A stretch of 64,000 bases of DNA, taken from the NCBI GenBank assembly GCA_015698045.1, contig BLAL01000162.1:62001-126000 (forward strand). The letters run 5' to 3'. The position numbers and the translations under genes were made by a program. The notes below the pieces were generated by a model. The model ran no database searches. It was not told where the DNA came from and saw nothing but the letters and a program-made list of their open reading frames with translations. Below are positions 37,374-48,968 of this stretch, piece by piece. The stretch comes from Rhizophagus clarus. Lineage: Eukaryota > Glomeromycota > Glomeromycetes > Glomerales > Glomeraceae. Numbering within the stretch: the first letter of the stretch is position 1; every line of letters begins with the position of its first letter.

Positions 37374-39504
37374 TTATTCAGCCTGTTCTTCATCTTTTGC
37401 TCTTTGTTTTAAAACAAGATCTTGACCAGTAACTCGCTTATAGATACTCTTAACATCTTCACAAACAGTTCCAAAATGTGATGTAGCATCATAAGAACGA
37501 GAGATAAAGACTTGGTCTTTGGAACCATCTTCAAAAGGTTCTTCAAGATCTGTTACATTGATAAATCTGATTCAAATATTAGATATTAGTGTCCCAAATT
37601 AGAAAATAATGTAAATACATTATGATATTAGAAAATAACTATTTACTTCTCTACACATGGACCAAGTAAATCAAGACCATGTTTAATTTCTGCTTCTGGA
37701 TTATCTGTTTCAACAATAGTTGAAACAATAGCAAGATAATAGCCCTTGGCACAAACATTATGAGTGCCGGAAACACTTGCAATGTAAATATCTAAAAAAA
37801 AAAAGGTAGTAAATAATGACATAATAACTAAAAAAAAAAAAATAAACTTACAAAATTAGTAATAACATACCATGTTTTCTGCCGATTTGATTTTGAGGGA
37901 TAACTAATTGAATAGAATCTGCGTCGTCGGTATTTGGTATAGGATGATTAAGTAAACAAATAGCACGAACAACTTGTCCGATTTTACGAACTTTATTAGG
38001 GAAATAGGATGGGTCACCAATGACTTGTTTTGTTGCGGCAGTCTTTGTAAGTTACAATTAGTAATGTTAATATTTGGATAAGAAATAATACGGTAAAATA
38101 TTTTAATTACCTCATCACCGGAACGAACTCCACAAACTTTGCCATTCGCATCGTAAACAATTTCATCGACAGGTTTATCTAACATGTAAGTACCACCGTA
38201 GATAGCACTCAACCTGTTACAAATTTAGAAAATAGATTCTATTAATAACATTCGATATTTAGGATAATGGCGCCATAAAATATACCTTGCAAAACCCTGG
38301 GGCAATTCCCCCAATCCATATAATGGATAAATATAGGGACTTTTACCATAACGAGCAACAGAACTGATATATAAAATAATTCTGTCATAACTTTCTCGGG
38401 CAGTACGAGTAAGATAACTATAACAAAATTTTATATAAAAATTAGTATAATTACGAAGTAAGATATAGGAGTAAAATCAAAGGTTTTATTATAATTTCAC
38501 ATACGAGTCATCCAAGTATAAAGCCATTGCATGACCAATGAAATCCTGAGTACCAGGTTCAAGTCCAAATTTTTCATAGACCGCTGACATTGGAACAGTA
38601 TTGATATCAAGACCTGTGATTGGAATCAAAAGATATTTTTTTTTTTTTTAAAGATAAATGTATTAACGCGAAAATGTTTAAGATATCAGATGATTACCTT
38701 GATGAGTACTTGGATCATCTTCACGCCAGTTTTGCATGTATTCAAAGAATTTCTTTGCTCTTCTTTTTTCAAATAGTCCCATCAATGGACTACGCACAGC
38801 TTCCATTTCGCTTGCAGGTACTTTGGAAATCTTGCCATCTCGGTATACAAAAGAACCGGATATTTGTTTAAACTCGAGATATTTTGTCACATCGGTGTGA
38901 GTAAGAATCCTTACAAGTTCTCCACTTGCCATCATGAATTTAGGAATTTGATCAATATTGTAATCCCGATCTTTGCCCAATTCACTTGGAGGTTCTGCTC
39001 CAGAACGAAATTTTCTATAGAGCTAGTTAAAATAAAACGTTATATGAAAATATATCTAATCCTTTAATATGTTAAATAATTTAACTAAGGAAATAATCAA
39101 TCAAGCTATTAAGTAATCACTTATATGTGTGCATGAATTCTATTAATTACGCATTTTTTTTTAAAAAAAAAATTATTTTGAATAAACATGTAGAGTGACT
39201 GACTCTTATTTATTGAGTTGAGTTATTAAAGTCGCCAACTCACCTGTGTTAAATTCAAACTAGCACTTTCACCGCCATAATAGTCGTTTCTGTCTATGTG
39301 AAGGACCTTTTTTCCTTCAACAGACAATAAACCTGAGAGAATACATTCAGTCAAACCTGTACCGAGAACGATGACATCATATTGCTCATCCTGCAAGATT
39401 ATAAATTGATTTTTAATAAATTTATCGAAAAAAAGCTCAAATCTAAAATCAAACGACTATTAGAAATTCTTTTTTTCTCGGTGTGAGGTCTAATATCATA
39501 CCAT
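37374..39504 (-). CDS. GDI1: Rab GDP-dissociation inhibitor (GDI)
   Basis: Nine exons (39504-39502, 39390-39244, 39022-38698, 38613-38505, 38417-38286, 38213-38111, 38042-37871, 37791-37647, 37566-37374) give 442 residues, close to the usual ~450. The first coding exon is only the ATG, spliced to [23 protein letters not shown] signatures follow: [18 protein letters not shown], the Rab-binding [65 protein letters not shown] and a C-terminal [12 protein letters not shown]. The protein extracts prenylated GDP-bound Rab GTPases from membranes and recycles them through the cytosol (yeast GDI1/SEC19). GELPQGFAR and the GDI-type C-terminus favour GDI over Rab escort protein. Confidence 0.95.
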
Positions 39505-41493
39505 GTTGTTTTAAAAAAATACAGTAATGCAAATCTGAAGGAAAAGCGACGGGTTGGAAGGATCAATGAAAATGATAAAGTTCAAAAATTAAGAGTGATC
39601 GATTAGAGTCGTTTTAAGATTTTGTCTGTTAATATTTAACATTTATTGTGCGACGTTATACTGATGTGATTGATGTGTGATGTGTAGATGCAGGGGCGTT
39701 AATTGATCAAACAATGTTTAGAATAGCCCAATAACGCGTATGCCGATTCAGAAAAAATCTCTCAAAGATTAAAGTCTCCTAAACGTTTTAACCACTATCA
39801 ACCAACTATTTGCGCGACTTATAGACCATTCGAATCGGGCGAAAATTTTGATAATTATCCACATCAGTGGATTCATGTGATAAATAATTTTCTGTTATAC
39901 ATCGTTATACATCAAACTATATTATCCATATTATTGTTAATTTCATCAAAATTATGTTCAGATTTAATAATATCTTTTATTCTCATTTACTTTCTTTCCT
40001 ATTAAGCTATGTGTAAGGGTCTCATATGAAGAATTTCTAAATGAAAAAGTGGTTGTTTTTAAAAAGTGTACGTTGCTGAGATAAATTAAAAATTGTTCGT
40101 CTAAAAAACCTAAGCTACAGCTTGATATAATAAAACTCTTTGAATTTCAATAGTGAATTATATCATCTTACAATTATTCCGCAATTCCTCAATTATTCTG
40201 TAGCTTTACAATTATTCCACAATTCTACGTAATTGTTTACTTTGCAATATCATTATTTATTTTGAATTACATATTTATCATTTAGCATTCTTCCGAATTG
40301 AACTCAGAAAACGAAAAGCCAAACATCACGATCAAATAAACAAAGAAATCACCTACACGATTAGAAAGGTCTCATCGTAAAGGAATAATATAAATAATAT
40401 AGAAATTCTTCGTTTGGATTTAATTAATGATTAAGATAACATTTGAACCCTAAAAAGTTTAGCCAAGTTGGGCTTTAAATAGCATAATTTTACCAGTTAC
40501 TTTATAATATATTGGCAGTGATGCAACTCACAATACCCTATTAACTATCTGTTATCTCCTAATTTCGGCTGAAAAAAATCGAAATATAACTGACTGGAAT
40601 TCTGTACAATGGATGCATGTGTCACCACCAATTTGAGTCAATTGGAAGAAAAAATAAATAAATTTAAATTTATAAAAATCGGTAAGCAATCGGTAATAAA
40701 TGTTGAGAGATCGGGAAAATGTTGCTTCACTCATCGCTCTGTAATATTCGTACTATCCTAATACAAACTCTACTACACAAATCGTTCGAAATTCTACTGC
40801 TAAACATTTGTTCTTCCTCCCATCTTCAATCAATTAACAGACAGATAATATTAATACTCAAACATCAATTTCTTCGTTTAATGTGAATATTATATTGTAT
40901 AACAAATACAATCAAACTGGTTTTAAACAAAACACATTAATAGAAACTAATCTTTATTTGTAATATAAAAGTTTGTTTAATATAAGGAAGGCTCTTTTCA
41001 TCACAAAATAAATTGTTTAAAATTTGGATTTCCTCCTTTCTTATTGATTGCCTCCCAAATTTTAAGAGTAATGTTTATACTATAACATCCATTATTGTTG
41101 AGTACTATTTAATTATTCATTAATTTCATACTATGAAGATGAATTGGCAAACAAAATGCACTCTACTCGGTAATTAGATATGATTTCAATCCTATTTAAC
41201 TGTCACGTTTTAATGTAACATTAGTGTAACGCTATATATTACTTTATGTAAACTTTAACCCACTACTGAATCCGGGGCAACGGCCGGGCTTAACAGGACA
41301 AAACGGCATTTATGAACAAAAAAGTTCCAATTGGAAAAAAAAATGATTTACTACATTATAGTCATAATTGTTAACTGTTAACTGAAGTCACGTGAAACAG
41401 GAGTATAAATTTTTTTATGGGCGACAGTTTCGATTATCCATCCAAGTTTTAAATTATTTGAATAAACTAGTTCTTTCAAATCTAATCACAAAA
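39505..41493. other. Intergenic region between GDI and the complex I gene
   Basis: About 2 kb of moderately AT-rich sequence. A minus-strand 60-codon frame at 40552-40734 (MSEATFSRSLNIYYRLLTDF) has no splice or family support. The ends presumably hold the two divergent promoters. Confidence 0.4.
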
Positions 41494-42294
41494 ATGCCAC
41501 CGCGTTTAATATTATCTTGTTATAGTCGTAATATTATTACTAATACGATATTTATTCGACGAAATTATTTACCAACTTTTACTCAATTATTGCGTCAACA
41601 GATAGCTCCTTATAAATCAAGTCCTGGTAAAATTCGTGAAGACGACCCTTTAATTGGTGATTATCCTAATTTACCTTTTGAATCACGTTTAAGTAGACCT
41701 GCTCTTGGTTGGGAAGATCAACAAAATAGAGTAAACTTAAATGAAGCTGTAAGTGACATTTTTAATTAGAAATGCATTCTTCGCTTTTTTTCTTGTCTAC
41801 TTCACTTTTCACTCATTATTTTCAATTAGAAGTATATATCCAAATTAATGTAAATAAGCTCAATATATCTTTTTAATATAAATCTTTTAATTTAAAGTTA
41901 CATGAAGAAGAAGAAGCTATAAGCGTGTGGAGTTTTGATCTTTATAATTATAAAACTTCTACTGCTTTAAAAAGTCTCGGTATTTTTTTTGGTAGTGTCG
42001 GGCTATTTGCTATCTTTTTAGCAAAAACTATGCCAGAAACTCCTATGGTCAGTTTATTCGAATTCTTCCTATTTATTTAACATAAAAAAAACCTAAGAGT
42101 AAGACTATATGACAAAAAAAAAAAAAATTATTAATAGGTAAAGAAAACCTACCCTTATGAAGGTTTACGTGTTGAATTAGGTCGTGAAGATCCATTTAGT
42201 CCAGAAGACAAAACTCGTGCTGTATGTTTAATTTAATTTATTCCTTTTTTAATAATAAAAATTTCTAAATTGTTTCTTTTGTCAGACACAGTGA
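41494..42294 (+). CDS. NADH dehydrogenase 1 beta subcomplex subunit 8-like (ASHI subunit)
   Basis: Four exons (41494-41748, 41898-42047, 42138-42221, 42286-42294) give 165 residues; the last exon encodes only Thr-Gln-stop. The N-terminus MPPRLILSCYSRNIITNTIF, then IRRNY, is basic and hydroxylated like a mitochondrial presequence. Next come DDPLIGDYPNLPFESR, a single membrane segment (LGIFFGSVGLFAIFLAK) near residues 115-132, and YPYEGLRVELGRED, the family's conserved motif after the membrane helix. It is an accessory membrane-arm subunit of respiratory complex I in the inner mitochondrial membrane. An in-frame ATG at 41392 would add 34 residues; I prefer 41494 because it starts the presequence. 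AATAAA lies at 42294-42299. Convergent with the gene at 42582. Confidence 0.75.
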
Positions 42295-42581
42295 ATAAAT
42301 AGATGGGCTGTGAGAAAAAAAAGTCCTTGTACATAGTACTTAACCAGATTAACAAATTGATTTAACTTCTCAAAAATCCTTAAAAATTTTCAATGTAATT
42401 GTAATTTTTAACCGAAAATTAAAGGTTTATTATAATAAATATTTTTGCTAAAACATTAAAAACAACACTTTTATTAATAAAATTGAGATGTTAATTAGGG
42501 GGGGGGGGAGGTTCCTGTTACCTTTATACATTATCTTATCTGGATAAGAATGTCTTGAGTTATGCCATTAAAATTTCAAAT

Positions 42582-45210
42582 TTATTCTTCACCTTTATAT
42601 TTAACTTGTTTTACAGTGACTTTGATTCCCCGTTTTACCATGGGTGTTAAACTGCTATTAGCATTAATGACATTACCGAGTGAATCTATAGGTGTGTTCT
42701 GATATTAAAATTATATCGTGAGTTAATTGTTTACATTATATTTAATCCAAAATATTTGTAAGTAAGAGATGCATACCGTTTGTTTTAAGCATGGTTTAGG
42801 AATAGGTCTTTGTCTTGCTGTTCTAGGAGACGACTTTATGAAAGGAGACGATTCTTGTGTCAATCTACTTTCACACCAATGAACTCCTTTATTAGGAGAT
42901 TCATCTTGGTTTACTAGGTTTTGTCGACCGCCACGCGATTTCAGGACAGGTATACATGAACCCATATTATCCATTCCCTTATTATTACGTGATCTTAAGG
43001 CAGAGACAATTCCTCCTCCATTCCTCTTTTTTTCATGAAGTTTCGAAGCGGGACTTGGTGGTTTTGGAATGTTCTTTCTTACTACTACTACATTAAGATC
43101 ACAACGATATTCTTTATTCTTATCTGTATTTTGTTTAGTCAATCGATTAAGTGCTGTGTTGTTTAATTTATTAGATATTTTCTTTTGAGGTAATAATAAT
43201 TTAGCTGAATCCATTGTCAAGCTACTTTCATTGTCTTCAACATTTTGTAGTTGTTTATTCTGAATGATACTATTGCGTAGCATTGATTTCTTTTTGCGTA
43301 CTTCTAAAAGCAGCTGCTTCTTTTCATCTAAACTCATCAAACTTGTAGAGTCCTATAAAATATCACTATTAGTTTAATTTGTTTACTTTAATAATTAACA
43401 AAAATCAAAAACATACTTTTAAGTTGAGTGAAGCAATCATACTCCTAGTTACTATTATCGATGGAGAGCTAGCCAATTGCTGTTCACCTTTAGGAGACGT
43501 AGGAAACAAAATTTCACATTTGATAGGTTCCGTTATCGATTCGTTCGATTGCGGCTCTTCTTTATAAGTACTAGATTTCTCAGTATCTTTCATTGATTGT
43601 TCACCAGTTGACGTTCGGTTCGTGCTCTGCTCATCATCATTGGATGAATATTCTTTTTCTGCTTTATTTTTGACTTGCTCACATGAAGGTGATAAAGACA
43701 AAACATTATCGTCAGCTAAAAACATCTCATCATCTTTAATAACGATATGCTCAAATGATTGTAAATCACTCGAAAATTTCCCGTTATCGGAAATACTATT
43801 TTTATTATGATCACTATCAGAAAGACTCGAAGGTAATGTTTGTTCTATAAAATCCGATTGTTTCTTCATAAATAAATTTGCATAGGATTCCCTAAATATG
43901 TCATTTCCAAACTTAGAACATTGATGGCCCTGGAAATTTTCATCTGACTTATTGTTTTCATTGTCATTTACGGTCTTCTTGTTAATATTCATAACGATAT
44001 TAGAGGATACGTCCATTTCATTGTTGTAGTGTATTTGTTTAAATTCACTTTGTATTTCTGGAATCCCCGTATTTAGTACGACCAAATTATCCTGACAATG
44101 TATAGTTTCTTGTTCACGCTCAAAGTCTTTTTTAAGTAGTTCCGGAAGAAACTGTAGACTCGATAAACCATCAGAATCATCTTGATTCACTTGACAAATC
44201 ATATCTTTTATTCCAATTTGATTTCCAGTTATTGGTACCGTCGCGACTTCCTTGATAATGTTTGAAAATGTCCATAAAAGAATGTTTTTTTATTAACAAA
44301 GGATTGAAATTCCAAGATTACTTTAAAATCAAAATCATTTGTTCATCCAAACCTGTGCATTTATATCGGATAATGACATATTAGGCACTTCTTCAATTGT
44401 TAAAACTCGTGAAGAATCAATATCTGCGATGGCAAGATCAGCAAGAAGGAGGAGGGGATTTGTTTGTAGATCATTTGAGTCTTCGTTAATCATATTCTTA
44501 TTCCCGAAATTTATCAAATGATCTGAGCTTTCAAATACGGGTTCTCGCGTCACTTGTTCGTAATGAATACTAGCTCCTTCAATTATGCTATTATCTGATA
44601 AATTGTTCGTGGGCTCATTTGTAATCTCATGAATTAATGTCATGTGGCTCAACAAATTGCCATTAAAAACGTTGTTACCAAGTGATGCTTCAATTGCGTT
44701 CGCATCTGAAGATGTTACAATATGAGTATTTTCTCCTTCCATAGATTTGAAAGTATCATTTTGCTGTATATTCACAGCATCATCAATACAATTTCCGAAA
44801 CTAGTGGAAGCATAATTTTCTTTATCATTCAATAAGTCGGGTAAAATTTCAGCGTTATCCGAATTTTCTTTTTTTACGGAATATTCATTGTCGTTCGTGG
44901 GTATTTCCGAAAAGTAATCTGTATAGTTAACATCCTTCGCGTCGTCATTTTGTAATAAATGTTTTATGCTCATTTTATTGCCGATAACCGCATAAGCGTC
45001 ATCAGCATCATCGTTGGTTTCGATTTTCGCGTCATATTCAGAGTTGCGACGAATTGAATTTTCATCATTCATGAAATTTAAAAGATTCATGGATAAATTA
45101 TGTTGGTCGTTATTAGCGGATACGATTTCACCTGAACCATTTTGTTCTAAAATAATTCGTTCAAAGTCCACGGACATATCTGGTGCGAAAAAGAAGTCAA
45201 TGTTTGTCAT
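42582..45210 (-). CDS. Large disordered protein of unknown function
   Basis: Four exons (45210-44353, 44250-43417, 43352-42777, 42698-42582), all with phase-0 introns, give 794 residues. The first ~560 residues are acidic, Asn/Asp/Ser/Glu-rich and without predicted folds. Residues 565-760 are basic, with a short helical segment (LDEKKQLLLEVRKKKSMLR), PKPPSPASKL and ALRSRN. Near 720 there is KGVHW, which fits the PP1-docking pattern K/R-x-V-x-F/W, followed by several Ser-Pro sites and RPIPKPCLKQT. The C-terminus is MVKRGIKVTVKQVKYKGEE. No signal peptide or membrane segment if translation starts at 45210. An upstream in-frame ATG (45369) would add a hydrophobic stretch that looks like untranslated leader with a splice acceptor. 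I do not recognise the family. Head-to-head with SNF8. Confidence 0.7.
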
Positions 45211-45543
45211 AATTTTCTTTGTAATATAAATTATTTTGTGCGTATACAATTGGTATTGAAACAAGGCACTGAAAAATAAAGAAGTTAGTAAACAAGAAAA
45301 TGTTGATAGGTTGACAAAAATTCTAAAAATAAATACTGCGAGGTGAAAAACACGTGATGTGCAAAACAAATAAACGCGTATGATGTCACATCATATTCAC
45401 GTGGTTTACCATGTATACGGATCGAAAATGGGTCTTATGCAGTGTAACACTTGTATGCTGAAGTTATAAATTTATATAAAATATTCTAAATAAAAAATTT
45501 CTTATACGTTGTTACATTACGTTTGAATCTTATATCTGTCAAA
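45211..45543. promoter_or_regulatory. Shared intergenic region between divergent genes
   Basis: 333 bp separate the start codons of the unknown minus-strand gene and SNF8. It contains CACGTGATG (near 45351) and a second CACGTGG (near 45398), E-box-like CACGTG sites, and an acceptor-like TTTTTCAG on the minus strand that suggests a leader intron for the minus gene. Bidirectional promoter use is inferred from distance only. Confidence 0.4.
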
Positions 45544-46773
45544 ATGCGAAAACGTGGTGCTGGAGTTTCTCAAATAAAAAAGCAACTACAAGCCAATGTA
45601 AAATTATATAAAAACTAGTTCATCTATTTTAGGTTTATTTTGGTTTCTTGCTCACGCATTCTCTAACAACAGGATCAATACCGCGAGATTAGAAATACTT
45701 TTGCGGATCAACAAATGGAACAAGTACCCTCTCTATATAAAGTTTCACAATACAATTAATATTATATTATTAATAATTTTTTTCCATCGTAGATGAAGTC
45801 TCAATTGCAAGTCTTCAAATCAAATTTAATAGAATTCTCTCGTAAATACCGTAAGAGCATTCGTAAGGATCCCGTGTTAAGGCAACATTTTCAGACAATG
45901 TGTAGTACAATTGGTGTAGATCCGCTTGCATGTAACCTATACTCTCAATTTATATTTTTTATTCTTCTTGTTTTTTGGGGACATTAAATAATTGAGAAAT
46001 TGAATACAGCAAATAAGGGTTTCTGGGCTGAACTCTTGGGAGTTGGGGATTTTTACTATGAACTTGGAATACAAATCATTGGTGTATGTTTATCTACGAG
46101 AGGTAGAAATGGTGGATTAGTTGAATTGGGAGAATTAAAACGTCAGTTAATTAAAATGCGAAGTGGAGGCAATTCTACGCAAGAAATTAGTGAGTAAGTC
46201 CTTAACGATCATTAACTATATGGAAAATTGCCTTAGAGAATTTACTTTCATCTTTTGATCAATTTTAAAATTATTATAATCCAAATCATACAATATTGGT
46301 GAATTAGTGATGATATCACACGTTCTATAAAAACACTCAAACCATTGGGTAATGGATTTGAAATATTACAAATTGGTGATCGTAAAATGGTTAGATCTGT
46401 ACCTCGTGAACTGAATAAAGATCAAACAGAAATATTGATCTTGGCTCAGGTATTTATAAGCCGCTGAAAACTATATTTTATTTACATCTTATTAATTTTC
46501 TCTTGCATTGACTTTCTAGGAGCGAGGTTATGTTACAAAAGAGTTGTTAAGTGCTAAATTTGGTTGGGGAAATGAACGTATCAACGATGCAATTGTAAGC
46601 CAGGAGTTTAATATCTCATTTTCTTTAGATTTAGTTAATCATCTACTTTATCTCACTCTCTTTAATTAATTTAACAGGACACATTACTTGTTGATGGCCT
46701 TTGCTGGATTGACGAACAAGCACATCCACTGGAATATTGGGTACCTAGTTTCTTCAAAGGTGTAGATGACTAA
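45544..46773 (+). CDS. SNF8: ESCRT-II subunit SNF8/VPS22
   Basis: Seven exons (45544-45597, 45673-45723, 45793-45931, 46010-46193, 46308-46449, 46520-46594, 46678-46773) give 246 residues, matching the ~250-residue family. Visible marks are [52 protein letters not shown] then [33 protein letters not shown], and the winged-helix end [20 protein letters not shown] with [18 protein letters not shown]. It forms ESCRT-II with VPS25 and VPS36 and sorts ubiquitinated cargo into multivesicular bodies at the endosome. AATAAA overlaps the stop (46772-46777). Convergent with MRPL12, with 108 bp between stop codons. Confidence 0.95.
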
Positions 46774-46881
46774 TAAACAAAATTCATATATATATAATTA
46801 GATAATTTTAATTCAATTTATTTAATTTGCAAAAACGTTAAGGTTGCAATCAGTCGTTTTAACGAAAAGATAATGCTCTTA

Positions 46882-47861
46882 TTATTCAAATATGACAGTG
46901 CCACCAAGACCTTCTAGAGTCTTTTTAATCTTTTCTGCTTCTTCTTTATTTACATTTTCCTTTATAACTTTTGGAACACTTTCGACAAATTTTTTAGCCT
47001 ATATAATAGTTTAACATTATAATATTATTAAAAAAAAGTATAAATGTGCACTTAAAAATGATTAATGTATTACCTCCACGAGATTTGTTCCAGGCAAAAG
47101 ATTTTTAATTTCACGAATTATTTTTGTTTTGGCCGCTGCATCATATTTTTCTAATTTGACGGTAAATTCAGTTTTCTCTGGAGCTTTTTCTTCCTAAAAA
47201 TTTTATAAATTTTAAGCTTCCAACCAATTCGCAATTTTCCCCGGAAGCAATCGTTAAACAAACTTACTTCGACAGGAGCGGAAGTTGTGGAAGCTGCAGT
47301 TGTATTAGTTGAAGCTACGCTAGCAGCTGGCAGTACAATATCATGAATATTCAAACGGGTCTTATTCCAATAATGTTGAAAATGAACTGTTAAAATTTCG
47401 ATCGAGTCATGAACTTCAAATTAAATTGTTACCTTTAATAATTGTACAAGCTCTGAAGTTTCAATTAAAGTTAACGATGCGATTTGATCCACAAGACTGG
47501 CAATACGTGGATTAACATCTTTCCCGGGTGCAGGAATTGTTTCTTTTGAATCAGCTTCTGTCGCATACTGAGCAACGCGCTGATATTTTAAAGTTTGAAT
47601 AAATATCACAGGCGATGCCCTTCTAGATAAGATTATAAAAAGGTTACATCTGAGAAATTATATTCACATTTAAAAATACAATAATTTCATCCTGTTAACT
47701 CACCGAAGTATAGTTCTATATGATAAAGGTAACGCAACAAAGGCATAATTAATACAACGTGACTAAAATTCGGTATTCAAATTCAAAGAATTGTTGTTTA
47801 TAATTCAATTTGATGAGTTTTCAATCATTTTCTTCAAACAGAATCGGTTTTAAATTACCAT
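46882..47861 (-). CDS. Mitochondrial ribosomal protein bL12m (L7/L12)
   Basis: Proposed exons are 47861-47859, 47762-47704, 47622-47433, 47360-47268, 47193-47074 and 46998-46882, giving 193 residues. Presequence-like [17 protein letters not shown] is followed by the dimerisation helices ([20 protein letters not shown]), a Ala/Thr/Ser hinge ([20 protein letters not shown]) and the factor-binding domain ([20 protein letters not shown], then [20 protein letters not shown], ending [11 protein letters not shown]). It forms the stalk of the mitochondrial large ribosomal subunit and recruits translation factors. The start is uncertain. The ATG at 47750 is out of frame with the rest, whereas an ATG-only exon at 47861 keeps the frame. 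The remaining exons are secure. Confidence 0.85.
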
Positions 47862-47941
47862 TAGAAGTTTTCAAAAAAAAAAAGCGAGGAAAGGAGTTAG
47901 ATTGGAAATTCATTGGACAACTAGATTATCAGGAAAAGTAA
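47813..47941 (+). CDS. Possible 42-residue ORF antisense to the MRPL12 start
   Basis: ATG 47813 opens a frame, [20 protein letters not shown] then KKKKRGKELDWKFIGQLDYQ and EK-stop. The composition is less biased than random AT-rich frames here. It lies between two divergent ribosomal protein genes and overlaps, on the other strand, the proposed ATG-only exon of MRPL12. It has no known family and may be chance. Confidence 0.2.
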   Translation: MSFQSFSSNRIGFKLPLEVFKKKKRGKELDWKFIGQLDYQEK

Positions 47942-48064
47942 GCACGTGATTGATCGATTCACTAACCAATCAACGTTCCCCTAGGATCAAATTTTTTTAA
48001 ATTAACCCTTTGTTAATTCGATCAAAAAAAAAAATAAACCATCCATAATAATCTCTAGAATAAA

Positions 48065-48154
48065 GTAAGTTATCAGTTACGATATAATATTTCTTTAATT
48101 CAAACAAATTCATTAACTCGTTTTTAACAAAAAATCTTTCAATTATCCTTTTAG
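48065..48154 (+). other. Leader intron of the RPL28 gene
   Basis: AAA|GTAAGT at 48065 and a pyrimidine-rich TTTTAG ending at 48154 lie just before ATG 48157. Introns in the 5' leader are common in fungal ribosomal protein genes. Inferred from splice-site match only. Confidence 0.45.
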
Positions 48155-48156
48155 AA

Positions 48157-48419
48157 ATGTCGGATGATTTAACTTGGTAAATTAAGAGAATTGGTTAACC
48201 ATACAATTTTTAGAAAATACAATTAATTGAATGACATTTGATTAAATATTCAGGCTTCTTGTCAAGAACAGAAGTTCGTTCCTGGTAAAACGTAAAGGCG
48301 TAGAATTTAATTCTGAACCGAATAATTTGACAAATTTGAATTCATTCAAATATTCTGGTCTTGCAAATAAAAAGGTTTTTTTTTTTTCAATAACTTCATT
48401 AATTTTCTTACAATTCTTT

Positions 48420-48450
<31 letters not shown>

Positions 48451-48968
48451 AAGGTTTTTTTTTTAGGCAATTGGAATAACGCCTGGACCAAATAATAGGG
48501 GTGTAACTGTTGTTGCAAAAAAAACCAATATAGCTTCTTATAAACCAGCAAAAAAATTCAATAGAGTTACGCTTACTAAAGGCGTTCGAAGATCAGCCAA
48601 AAGTTTTACTAGTCTACTTACTAAGTCTCATTATCGCCCTGATTTACGAAAGGTAAGATTTTGTTTGTATTCTATATAAGGAATTACATTTATTGCAATA
48701 TTGCTAGAACCCGCTTAAGTTTTAAATAATTCATTTTGAAAGAAGGGTGTAAATTTAATTGCTACAGTGAATCAGGATAAATAATATTGTCTTTTGAACT
48801 TCATAACACATGTTTCAAACTTAACACATATATTAATTATTCACATTTCATATATAATAATATTAGGCTGCATTAGCTCGTATCTCTGCCATTTATCAAT
48901 CTCAAAAACCTATTAAGGTCCATGCAAAAAAAACTGGTCGCCGTCATACTAAGAAACCAAAAAATTAA
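48157..48968 (+). CDS. RPL28: 60S ribosomal protein eL28
   Basis: Four exons (48157-48176, 48254-48374, 48467-48652, 48867-48968) give 142 residues, close to 137 in human. The sequence runs [76 protein letters not shown] and [20 protein letters not shown], with a Lys/Arg-rich end. These are the marks of eukaryotic eL28 (absent from bacteria and from Saccharomyces). It is a structural component of the cytosolic large subunit. AATAAA lies at 49043-49048. It is divergent from MRPL12, with 295 bp between starts. Confidence 0.95.

Noticed and set aside
40552-40734. 60-codon minus-strand frame in the GDI/NDUFB8 interval
   Set aside because: No splice partner and no family; its middle is Phe/Tyr/Lys-rich AT noise.
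41392-41493. Upstream ATG extending the NDUFB8-like protein by 34 residues
   Set aside because: It would put a long hydrophilic/aromatic stretch ahead of a good mitochondrial presequence starting at 41494.
45211-45369. Upstream hydrophobic extension of the unknown 794-residue protein
   Set aside because: The stretch contains a pyrimidine-rich acceptor-like site and is rich in Phe/Leu typical of AT-rich leaders, so translation most likely begins at 45210.
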